From NCBI GenBank assembly GCA_015056265.1, contig SVGR01000006.1:1-45616 (forward strand): DNA of 45,616 nucleotides, given 5' to 3'. Of the stretch, positions 16,779 through 24,407 are shown in pieces. The stretch's first letter is position 1. Each line of letters starts with the position of its first letter. Made by a program: the position numbers and the translations under genes. The DNA is from Clostridiales bacterium. GTDB lineage: Bacteria; Bacillota; Clostridia; Christensenellales; Aristaeellaceae. The notes below the pieces were generated by a model. The model did not search any database, was not told the DNA's origin, and saw only the letters and a list, made by a program, of their open reading frames with translations.

Positions 16779-18806
16779 ATGAAACGGATGACCATCTTGC
16801 TGGCCCTGCTGCTTTTGCTTGCTGCCCTTCCCCTGGAAGGACTGGCGGCGGAAGCGCCCTACTATACCTTTACCCAGACCTATACCGGCCGTTCCGCCTA
16901 TTCTCCGGATGGGTATCTGCCGGATAAAACCTTTATGGATTTCGGCGAGGACGCCCTCAAGCGCCCGGCGGATCTGTTTGTATCCGATGAATGGGGCCTG
17001 TTCATCTCCGACGAGGGGAACAAGCGGGTGGTGCATGCCACCCTGGACGGCGAACTGATCAAAATTATCGGCGATAAAAAGGTATTCAAGCAGCCTGCGG
17101 GCATTTTCGTCAAGCATGGCAAGCTGTATGTGGCGGATGTAAAGCAGGAGCAGGTGCTGATCTTCGATGTGGAGAGCGGTGAAAAGATTTTCACCCTGGA
17201 GCATCCCGGCACCGCCCTTTACGGCGTGAAGGCCGCTTTCAAGCCCCTGGCTGTGGCGGTGGATGATGCCGGGGCCATGTATGTCATCAGTAAGGGCAAT
17301 ACCAATGGCATCGCCCAGTTCAGCGCTGACGGCGTGTTCCTGGGCTATTTCGGCGCCAATACCACCGAGCTTTCCCTGATGGAAAAGCTCAAGCGCCTTA
17401 CCTACAGCAAGGAGCAATTGGCCCAGCTCAAGCGGAATGTGCCTGCTACCCCCACCAATCTTGCCATGGATGAAAGGGGACTGGTGTATACCGTCACTAC
17501 CGGCGCCGAGGGCGTGAAAAAGCTGAGCATGAGCGGCCTGAACATCATGGAGGAAACCCGCTGGGGCTTCACCAATGGGGTGGACGTGGCCGTTGGCGCC
17601 CAGGAAACCATTTTTGTGGTTAATGAACAGGGCTATATCATGGAGTATTCCCGGGACGGCCGGGTGCTGTTCCATTTCGGCGGCCAGGATATTGACCGTA
17701 CCCGCACCGGTTTGTTTGTCAATACGGTGGCAATTGATGTGGACGGCGAGGGCCGGGTCTATGCCCTGGATCGGGAAAAAGCCCTGGTACAGCGGTTTGA
17801 AATCACTGAATACGCCAAGCTGGTGCATCAGGCGCTGAGCCTGTACCAGGAGGGCCTCTATGCCCAGAGCCGGGAGCCCTGGGAAAAGGTGGCCCGGATG
17901 AACAGCATGTTTGACTATGCCCAGATGGGCCTGGGCAAGGCGTATTACAAGCTGGAAATGTATGATGAAGCCCTGGCTGCCTTCCGCCGGGGCGGGGATA
18001 AGGAAGGGTACTCCGATGCCTATTGGGAAGTGCGCAATGTGTGGCTGCAGGATAATGTGCTGCTGCTCATCGGCGGTATTGCGCTGCTGGTATTCCTCAA
18101 ATGGCTGTGGAAGCTGCTCAAGAAGAAGGTGGGGCCCGTGGCGGCGTTTGCGGCTGTGCTGCATCGGGTATTTGATCGGAAGCTGATCCGCGAAATCCGG
18201 TTTATGACCTATTTCCCCCGCAACCCTGCGGATGCCTATTACGGCCTGAAGCATGAAAAGAAGGTATCGGTGCTGTCCGCTACCCTCCTGTATCTGGCGC
18301 TGTTCCTCATCTATATGGTGAATAAATACGCCAGCGGCTTCCTCTTCAAGGGGATTATGGACGGCCGATATGAGGTGGCCACGGATGTTGCACTGGTTTT
18401 CGGCGGGCTGCTTTTGTTCCTGGTGGCCTGCAATCTGATCTGCTCCATCCGGGAGGGCGAGGGCACGTTCAAGCAGATGTACTGCGGCCTGGCCTATGCC
18501 CTGACCCCCTTCATTCTGCTCAAGCCCATTGCCTTTGCCGCTTCTTTTGTGCTTACCTATAACGAAGCCTTCATCATCACCTGCATTGATATCATCGCCC
18601 TGATGGGCTGCCTGGTGCTGATTGTGATGATGGTAAAGCAATTGCAGAATTATTCCTTCCGGGAAACCATCGTATCGCTGCTGCTGACGCTGTTTACCAT
18701 GCTGATGATCATCATTGCCCTGGTAATTGCCATGGCCCTGGTGGTGCAGCTGTGGGAATTCCTTTCCGGCGTGTGGAAGGAGGCCAAATTCTACAATGAA
18801 CATTAA
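16779..18806 (+). CDS. exported NHL-repeat / TPR / Yip1 membrane protein
   Basis: 675 residues with an unusual domain chain. Signal peptide (to LEGLAA-E); an NHL-like beta-propeller (about 40-345) with repeats such as RPADLFVSDEWGLFISDEGNKRVV and QPAGIFVKHGKLYVADVKQEQVLIF; a TPR-like helical segment (about 350-415, SLYQEGLYAQSREPWEKVARM and YKLEMYDEALAAFRRGG); a transmembrane helix (about 425-445); then a Yip1-type membrane domain with about five helices (470-665). The propeller and TPR should face outside and the Yip1 part lie in the membrane. It sits between importer genes, so I infer a scaffold or gating partner of the import complex. The function is unknown. A GAAAGGGGG ribosome binding site supports the start. 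Confidence 0.8.
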   Translation: MKRMTILLALLLLLAALPLEGLAAEAPYYTFTQTYTGRSAYSPDGYLPDKTFMDFGEDALKRPADLFVSDEWGLFISDEGNKRVVHATLDGELIKIIGDKKVFKQPAGIFVKHGKLYVADVKQEQVLIFDVESGEKIFTLEHPGTALYGVKAAFKPLAVAVDDAGAMYVISKGNTNGIAQFSADGVFLGYFGANTTELSLMEKLKRLTYSKEQLAQLKRNVPATPTNLAMDERGLVYTVTTGAEGVKKLSMSGLNIMEETRWGFTNGVDVAVGAQETIFVVNEQGYIMEYSRDGRVLFHFGGQDIDRTRTGLFVNTVAIDVDGEGRVYALDREKALVQRFEITEYAKLVHQALSLYQEGLYAQSREPWEKVARMNSMFDYAQMGLGKAYYKLEMYDEALAAFRRGGDKEGYSDAYWEVRNVWLQDNVLLLIGGIALLVFLKWLWKLLKKKVGPVAAFAAVLHRVFDRKLIREIRFMTYFPRNPADAYYGLKHEKKVSVLSATLLYLALFLIYMVNKYASGFLFKGIMDGRYEVATDVALVFGGLLLFLVACNLICSIREGEGTFKQMYCGLAYALTPFILLKPIAFAASFVLTYNEAFIITCIDIIALMGCLVLIVMMVKQLQNYSFRETIVSLLLTLFTMLMIIIALVIAMALVVQLWEFLSGVWKEAKFYNEH

Positions 18807-20973
18807 GAAAATTGCGGGGCTGATGCTGCTTTTGCTGCTGCTGCCTTTGGCAGGTTTGGCAGAGGAGTACACGGTGGAAAATGATGCGCTGATTCTTTCC
18901 ATCGATACGGAGAATCTGGCCCTGACCCTGACCCATAAGGAAACAGGCCACGGATTGCCCGGCCAGGTGAGCACCGCCGGCATTTCCTCCAAGGAATGGA
19001 AAGGACTGCTGGGCAATGTGTTTGCCCTGGACGTATCCAGCGGCACTTCCACATCCACCAAGCGGGTGGATTTCACCAATGCGCCCTATGAAATGCGGCT
19101 GGAAAAGCTGGAAAACGGCGTGGACGCCTATGTGGATTTCACCCAGCATTGCCAGCGTATCCGGCTGGAGATCCGCTTGGAAGCGGACGGCATTTCCATC
19201 ACTGCTCCTGCGGATGGATTTGAAGAGTATACGATCGAAGATGAAGCGGGCCAGGTGGTCAATGAGGGCACCAGCCTGTGCGGGCTGTATCTGCTGCCTG
19301 CTTTCGGCGCCACGGAATTGGATACCCATGCCGGCTACATCTTTGTGCCCGAGGCCGCCGGCGCCATCATTAATTTCAGCGATGGGGAAGGGGTGGGCAC
19401 CACACCCTTTGCCAAACGCCTCTACGGGGGCAATGTGGGCGTGGATAATGCCGTGGTCAATGTCAGCACCAGCGCCTATGTTAATACCAATCTGAGCCGT
19501 CCGGCGGAAATGGTAACCATGCCGGTATTCGGTATGGCCTATACCGATCTGGGCCTGGGTTGGTTGGGACTGGTGGAAAAGGGCGATGAGGCGGCGGAAA
19601 TCAAGGCCTATCCCGGCGGCGTCATCACCAAGTACAACTGGACCGGCGCATATTTTGTCATCCGGGAAGAATACATCCGCCAGACCACACGTTCCATGGG
19701 CCTGCGCGCCCGGGAAACGAACGGCAACATCCGGGATATGAAGGTGCGTTTCTACCTCTTATCCGGAGAAGATGCTAATTATGTTGGCATGGCCAAGAAA
19801 TACCGGGCTATCCTGGAGGCCCAGGGCGCCCTGAAGAACGCAGATACCGCCTATCGGCCCCGGATCGAATTCCTGGGCGCCGAAAATGAAAAATTCTTGC
19901 TATGGGATCAGCTGGTGATCATGACCGGCATCGGTCATGCCCGGGATATCCTGGAGGACGCCCGTCAAGCAGGCATGAGCGCGCCCCTTGCGGTGTACCG
20001 GGGATGGCAGACCGGCGGCCTGAGCCAAAGCCTTGGCAGCGGCAGCGTTGCCCTGGAAAAGGCCCTGGGCAGCCGGGAGGAGCTGGCAGCGCTGCAGCAG
20101 CAGATCGTGCAGGACGGGGGCGTCTTCCTCATGGAAATGGATCCCGTCATGGCCCATACCGAACGCACCTATAACATGCGGCTGGATATCGTTCGCTCCA
20201 TTGGTCAGACCATTGCCCAGGTATACGTGGGCGGCGAAAGATATGCCAATTTCTACTATCTCACGCCTCCCCGTTCGGCAGAAATCATGAAGGATTATGC
20301 CCAGCAGTATCGGGCGGATTTCCGGGGCCTGTCCCTGGCCACGTTGCCCAGCACGCTCTTTTCCTACTATTCTGCCGGCAGCAATTATACCCGGGGCCAG
20401 ACGCTGGATATGTACTGCAGCGCCCTGGAATCCATGGAAGGGATGACCCTGGCACTGCAGAATCCCCTGGCGGCGTACTTCCCCTACATGGATATCTATC
20501 TGGATATGCCCCTTGGCACCACCAGCTATTCCTTCCTGTCGGCGGAGGTGCCCTTCCTGCCTTTGGTGCTCAGCGGCCATGTGCCCTATTACGGCCCCTG
20601 GAACAATTTTGATTCTAATCAGCAGCGGCAATTGCTCAAGATGGTGGAATACGGGGCCTATCCTTCCTATCTGATCACCCAGGAGGATGTGCAGAAGCTG
20701 GCCTACACCAATTCCAGCAATGTGTTCTCCGCATCCTGGGATGTGATGAAGGATATCGTGCTGGCTGCCGATGAAAAGATTGCTGATCTGTGGGCGGCCA
20801 TTGGGGACAGACAGATGAAAAATCATCAATTGCTGTCCGATGAAGCGGTGCTGGTCACCTGGGGCGATGATGTGCAGGTGCTGGTCAATTACGGAAGCCG
20901 GCCCTTCCAATATGAAGGGCTGCAGGTGGGGCCCCTGGATTATCTGGTGATGAAAGGAGGGAAAGCGGAATGA
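18796..20973 (+). CDS. DUF5696-type exported protein, possible cryptic glycosidase
   Basis: 725 residues, start ATG 18796 overlapping the previous stop by 11 bp. Signal peptide to PLAGLA-EE. The N-terminal half is a large beta-sandwich (strands such as DALILSIDTENLALTLTHKETG), and the C-terminal half (about 380-640) has alternating strand/helix character like a TIM barrel. The combination recalls GH36/GH97/GH101-like glycosidases. An acidic residue, Asp449 in FLMEMDPV at the end of a predicted strand, is a candidate nucleophile, but this is inference. The family (DUF5696 as I recognise it) recurs with Yip1 proteins and sugar permeases in Paenibacillus and Clostridia. No membrane anchor is seen beyond the signal peptide. 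Confidence 0.72.
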   Translation: MNIKKIAGLMLLLLLLPLAGLAEEYTVENDALILSIDTENLALTLTHKETGHGLPGQVSTAGISSKEWKGLLGNVFALDVSSGTSTSTKRVDFTNAPYEMRLEKLENGVDAYVDFTQHCQRIRLEIRLEADGISITAPADGFEEYTIEDEAGQVVNEGTSLCGLYLLPAFGATELDTHAGYIFVPEAAGAIINFSDGEGVGTTPFAKRLYGGNVGVDNAVVNVSTSAYVNTNLSRPAEMVTMPVFGMAYTDLGLGWLGLVEKGDEAAEIKAYPGGVITKYNWTGAYFVIREEYIRQTTRSMGLRARETNGNIRDMKVRFYLLSGEDANYVGMAKKYRAILEAQGALKNADTAYRPRIEFLGAENEKFLLWDQLVIMTGIGHARDILEDARQAGMSAPLAVYRGWQTGGLSQSLGSGSVALEKALGSREELAALQQQIVQDGGVFLMEMDPVMAHTERTYNMRLDIVRSIGQTIAQVYVGGERYANFYYLTPPRSAEIMKDYAQQYRADFRGLSLATLPSTLFSYYSAGSNYTRGQTLDMYCSALESMEGMTLALQNPLAAYFPYMDIYLDMPLGTTSYSFLSAEVPFLPLVLSGHVPYYGPWNNFDSNQQRQLLKMVEYGAYPSYLITQEDVQKLAYTNSSNVFSASWDVMKDIVLAADEKIADLWAAIGDRQMKNHQLLSDEAVLVTWGDDVQVLVNYGSRPFQYEGLQVGPLDYLVMKGGKAE

Positions 20974-22031
20974 GCCAGCTGAAGGCTGAAAAAAAGAGTC
21001 GCCTGAAAAAAGACGCCGGTCATGCCGGGGCTGACTGTCGGCCCGCCGCTGCCTCCCGTCCGGTAATCCATCTTCCCCGGCTGGGATTGGTTGCCCGCCG
21101 GGAAATCAAGGGGTATGTATTCCTGCTGCCCTGGCTGATCGGTTTTTTGCTGTTCTTCGCCCTGCCTCTGGTTCAATCGGTGATTTACAGCCTCCATTCT
21201 GTGAAAATGACTGCTTCCGGGCGGAAGATGAGCTATGTGGGCTTTGAGAATTTCAATTATATCTTCACCAAGGATACCGTCTTTACTGGCTTGATCACCT
21301 CCTTCTACAGCGACACCATCCTGCGCCTGGCTGTGATCCTGGTATTCTCCCTGGTGATCGCTATGATGCTCAATCAGCCCCTGCGAGGCAAGGGCATTTT
21401 CCGCACCATCTTCTTCCTGCCCATCGTGGTGGTATCCGGCCCTGTTTTGCAGCGGCTGGTGGATGAAGGGGCCACCACCGTGCCCCTGATCGAATCCTAT
21501 GGTATTTCCGCTATCGTATCGGAGATGCTGCCCCCCATGCTGGCCGATCCCCTGTCCAGCCTCTTTTCCCAGATGATTCTGGTACTGTGGTATTCCGGCG
21601 TGCCCATTCTGATATATCTTACCGGACTGCAGAAGATTGACCGCTCCATTTACGAGGCGGCCCTTATCGACGGCGCCGGGGGATGGGTGGTGTTCTGGAA
21701 GATCACGCTGCCCTCCCTCCGGTCCATGATCCTCATCAACGGGGTATACACCCTGGTGTTCCTGGCCACCAGCGGCCTGAACAATGTGATGACGGAAATT
21801 GACAACCGCATGTTTGGCAGCGCCCCCTCCGGCGGTTACGGCATTGCCTCTGCTATGGCCTGGGTGTATACCTTGACCTTGGCGCTGGGCCTGCTGATCC
21901 TCTTCCTGATTACCCGGGAACGCAAGCGCAAGGAAGTGGAACTGGTAAAAACCAAGGAACAGGTGCGGGTGGAAAAACTGCATGCACAGCGGGCCGCCGC
22001 CCGGAAAGGAGGCCGCCATGAAAAGCGATAA
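20970..22031 (+). CDS. sugar ABC importer permease, MalF-like (permease 2)
   Basis: 353 residues. A basic, Ala-rich cytosolic N-terminus of about 45 residues precedes GYVFLLPWLIGFLLFFALPLVQSV, the usual first helix of MalF-type sugar permeases. The coupling loop EAALIDGAGGWVVFWKITLPSLRSM is canonical. The C-terminus ends in a long basic tail (TRERKRKEVELVKTKE). ATGA overlap with the DUF5696 gene and overlap with the next permease show translational coupling. It forms a pair with the 22018 permease. Confidence 0.9.
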   Translation: MSQLKAEKKSRLKKDAGHAGADCRPAAASRPVIHLPRLGLVARREIKGYVFLLPWLIGFLLFFALPLVQSVIYSLHSVKMTASGRKMSYVGFENFNYIFTKDTVFTGLITSFYSDTILRLAVILVFSLVIAMMLNQPLRGKGIFRTIFFLPIVVVSGPVLQRLVDEGATTVPLIESYGISAIVSEMLPPMLADPLSSLFSQMILVLWYSGVPILIYLTGLQKIDRSIYEAALIDGAGGWVVFWKITLPSLRSMILINGVYTLVFLATSGLNNVMTEIDNRMFGSAPSGGYGIASAMAWVYTLTLALGLLILFLITRERKRKEVELVKTKEQVRVEKLHAQRAAARKGGRHEKR

Positions 22032-22998
22032 ACTGCACAATGCCAAGGCGGCCGTGAAGAGTAAGCTGCTGGGCGGTAATGAACGGCTGGGCCTGATTGC
22101 AAAGACGCTGCTGTATGTGATGCTGATCTCTCTGAGCTTTGTATTTGTCTATCCCATTCTGCACATGGGTATTACCAGCCTCAAATCTCTGACGGATCTG
22201 CTGGATCCTTCTGTGCAGTGGCTGCCCCATCAATTGTCCATTGATAACTATACCAAGGCTTTGGATGTGATGGGCTTCCAGCATCATTTCTGGGATACCC
22301 TGGCGGTCAGCTTCCTGCCTGCCCTGTCCCAGACCATATCCTGCGCTCTGGCCGGGTACGCCTTTGCCCGGTTCCGGTTTAAGGGCAAGAATTTCTGGAT
22401 GGCCTGTGTGCTGCTCACTTTCATCGTGCCCTTCCCGGTGCTGATGGTGCCCACCTATCTTTTGCATTCTGATTACGGTACTCTCTATAGCCTGTGGACC
22501 ATGCTGCTGCCCGCCATGACGGGCCAGGGCCTGCGCTCTGCTATCTTCATTTTGATTTACCGCGCTTTCTATGAGCAGACCCCTGCCTCCCTGGATGAAG
22601 CGGCCCGGGTGGACGGCGCCAGTGAATCCCGGGTGTTCTTCACCATCGGCATTCCTCTGGGGCTGCCCGCCATGCTGACAACATTCCTGTTCTCCTTCGT
22701 ATGGTACTGGAATGAAACCTACATGACCAATCTGCTGATGGTCAATCCCACCGCCGATAAGGCCAATGCCCTGTCCACCCTGCTGATGGAACTGAGCAAA
22801 TTTGAGGACAGTTATAAGGCCTATCTGCAGAAGGCTGGGGGCTGGGCCGCCGGTATGGGCAGCGCCACCTCCATTCAGAACGAGGCCGTCACCATGGCCG
22901 GTACCATCCTGACCATCTTCCCCCTGCTGATCATCTACTTCTGTCTGCAGCGTTACTTCACTGAGGCCATTGATCGCAGCGGTATCACCGGGGAGTGA
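22018..22998 (+). CDS. sugar ABC importer permease, MalG-like (permease 3)
   Basis: 326 residues, MalG/UgpE class, with the EAA loop DEAARVDGASESRVFFTIGIPLGLPAM and the typical C-terminal end RYFTEAIDRSGITG. The start at 22018 follows a GGAAAGGAGG ribosome binding site and overlaps the previous gene by 14 bp. An insertion around YKAYLQKAGGWAAGMGSATS lies in the last periplasmic loop. Partner of permease 2; substrate unknown but shared with the locus. Confidence 0.9.
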   Translation: MKSDKLHNAKAAVKSKLLGGNERLGLIAKTLLYVMLISLSFVFVYPILHMGITSLKSLTDLLDPSVQWLPHQLSIDNYTKALDVMGFQHHFWDTLAVSFLPALSQTISCALAGYAFARFRFKGKNFWMACVLLTFIVPFPVLMVPTYLLHSDYGTLYSLWTMLLPAMTGQGLRSAIFILIYRAFYEQTPASLDEAARVDGASESRVFFTIGIPLGLPAMLTTFLFSFVWYWNETYMTNLLMVNPTADKANALSTLLMELSKFEDSYKAYLQKAGGWAAGMGSATSIQNEAVTMAGTILTIFPLLIIYFCLQRYFTEAIDRSGITGE

Positions 22999-23000
22999 TG

Positions 23001-23162
23001 GTGCGAAGCTCAGGCTTCAGGCCATACGGCTTCGGGCGTCTTTTCCGCCCTGCCGTTGCTTCTCTCCGGTCTACGTAGCGCTGCTACGCCTCCCTCCGTT
23101 CAGCTTAGGCAGGACGAAAAATCCATCCCGAATCCGGGCGGCCTTCAGCCTTCGCTTCGCAC
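23001..23162. repeat. intergenic inverted-repeat element
   Basis: A 162-bp segment bounded by 23-nt inverted arms: GTGCGAAGCTCAGGC... at 23001-23023 and its imperfect reverse complement at 23140-23162 (19 of 23 match). Inside is a small perfect hairpin CGTAGC-GCT-GCTACG. The element fills most of the gap after permease 3. It has no open frame of its own and looks like a MITE or REP-like palindromic element. Whether copies exist elsewhere cannot be seen here. Confidence 0.6.
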
Positions 23163-23224
23163 GGGGCGCATGAGGAAAGAAAAAGGGAAAAAGGTTTTCT
23201 CTGATTGAAGAAAGGTGAAAAAAT

Positions 23225-24328
23225 ATGTTCCGGAAGGTGATTGCAATGTGTCTGACCATGGCGGCCATGTTTGCCGCGTTCCCCGCCCAGGGGGAAAGTA
23301 TTCTCAACTGGGAAGACGATGCCGTAACCATCTTTGCCGGTGGCGGGGCCTATCCCCGGATGTATCAGCTCAAGGATGGCACGCTGCTGTGTGGTTTTGA
23401 CGCGTCCCTGGGCGGGCCCAATGCCCGCATTGCCGTCAGTCGCTCCACCGATGGGGGCCGCACCTGGACCTATCCCAAGGTGGCGGCGGAAAAGAAAGGT
23501 TTCGACTGCGCCAATGCCAACTTTATTCAACTGGAGAACGGCGATATTCTGCTGGCGTACCGGGCCATCAAGGGCGGAGAAAAGATTGACGCCAAGTTGC
23601 TTTGCTCCATTAGCCATGATAATGGCCTGACCTGGGAACTTCATTCCACCATCATTGAGACCTACGGCTCCGGCGGCGTGTGGGAACCTCACTTCATTAT
23701 GATCGACGGGAAAGTGGCCGTTTTTTACGCCAATGATTCCGAAAGCGCCATGGGTAAGACCGGATTGCAGAATATTGAATTCAAATTGCTGGAGGAGAAG
23801 GGCTGGAGCGGCCGGCACATTGCCTCCCACGGCAATCGCACCGGCTCCCGGGACGGCATGCCGGTGGTGGATCGTCTCTCCGACGGCCGGTATGTGATGG
23901 TGGTGGAGGCAAATGACTTCCCCGATTATGTGTTCGTCACGCAGATCAAATTCTCTCCCGATGGGCTGGATTGGTCTGAACCGCTTAAAACCATTTACAC
24001 CCCCGTGAAGAAGGGGGCGGGCAAGAAGGCCGGTGCCCCTTACATTGTGGTGCTGCCTGGCGATATTCTGGTGGTATCCTTCCAGACGGATGAGGATGCT
24101 ACCGGCAGTGGCGATGGAGTGTCCACCATGAAGGTGATTTATTCCACTGACCTGGGTGAAACCTGGTCTGATCCCTTCACGCCCTTCCCGGTGCCTGATG
24201 GAAAATCCGCCATTTGGAACGGCATGTATTGGGCCAATGATCAATTGTTTGCCCTGACCAGTGCCAATTATCCCGTGGGCGGCATCTTTGCCCGCATTGC
24301 TACCCTGAATGCCCCGGAGGCGGAATGA
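23225..24328 (+). CDS. exported sialidase-superfold glycosidase, GH93-like
   Basis: 367 residues. Signal peptide to FPAQG-ES, then a six-bladed propeller with Asp-box motifs SRSTDGGRTW, SISHDNGLTW and YSTDLGETW. The opening AYPRMYQLKDGTLLCGFD resembles GH93 exo-arabinanases (YPR followed by a strand) more than GH33 sialidases, whose FRIP/YRIP arginine motif is not present. Candidate acidic residues include the Glu in VWEPHFIM and that in VVEANDFPD. Given three GH43 genes nearby, an arabinan- or arabinoside-degrading exo-enzyme is the best inference; a generic BNR-repeat enzyme is the alternative. The ribosome binding site AAGAAAGGTG precedes ATG 23225. Confidence 0.68.
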   Translation: MFRKVIAMCLTMAAMFAAFPAQGESILNWEDDAVTIFAGGGAYPRMYQLKDGTLLCGFDASLGGPNARIAVSRSTDGGRTWTYPKVAAEKKGFDCANANFIQLENGDILLAYRAIKGGEKIDAKLLCSISHDNGLTWELHSTIIETYGSGGVWEPHFIMIDGKVAVFYANDSESAMGKTGLQNIEFKLLEEKGWSGRHIASHGNRTGSRDGMPVVDRLSDGRYVMVVEANDFPDYVFVTQIKFSPDGLDWSEPLKTIYTPVKKGAGKKAGAPYIVVLPGDILVVSFQTDEDATGSGDGVSTMKVIYSTDLGETWSDPFTPFPVPDGKSAIWNGMYWANDQLFALTSANYPVGGIFARIATLNAPEAE

Positions 24329-24381
24329 CAAACGGTATCTTGCAGACAACAGGCGGTGCGTTGCCCGGCGTCTGCCTCGGA

Positions 24382-24387
24382 TATAAT
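24382..24387 (+). promoter_or_regulatory. possible internal promoter (-10) of the second binding-protein gene
   Basis: A consensus TATAAT lies 20 bp before the start codon of the highly biased binding-protein gene. The best -35 candidates (TTGCCC or GTTGCC around 24360-24366) have short spacing, so the call is tentative. It is followed by the strong ribosome binding site AAGGAGG. Confidence 0.4.
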
Positions 24388-24407
24388 AAACAAGGAGGAA
24401 AGTATCC

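Noticed and set aside
16758-19079. Very long open frame (773 codons) on the minus strand opposite the NHL-Yip1 gene
   Set aside because: It is antisense to a well-supported gene with ribosome binding site and operon overlaps; its protein is low in recognisable motifs and rich in His/Gln as expected from reversed codons. Similar long antisense frames opposite the ABC exporter, DUF5696, GH43 and U32 genes are rejected for the same reason.
23225-24328. Exo-alpha-sialidase (GH33) as a firm product name
   Set aside because: The FRIP/YRIP arginine motif is absent and no sialic-acid genes are nearby; Asp boxes alone only show the propeller superfold.
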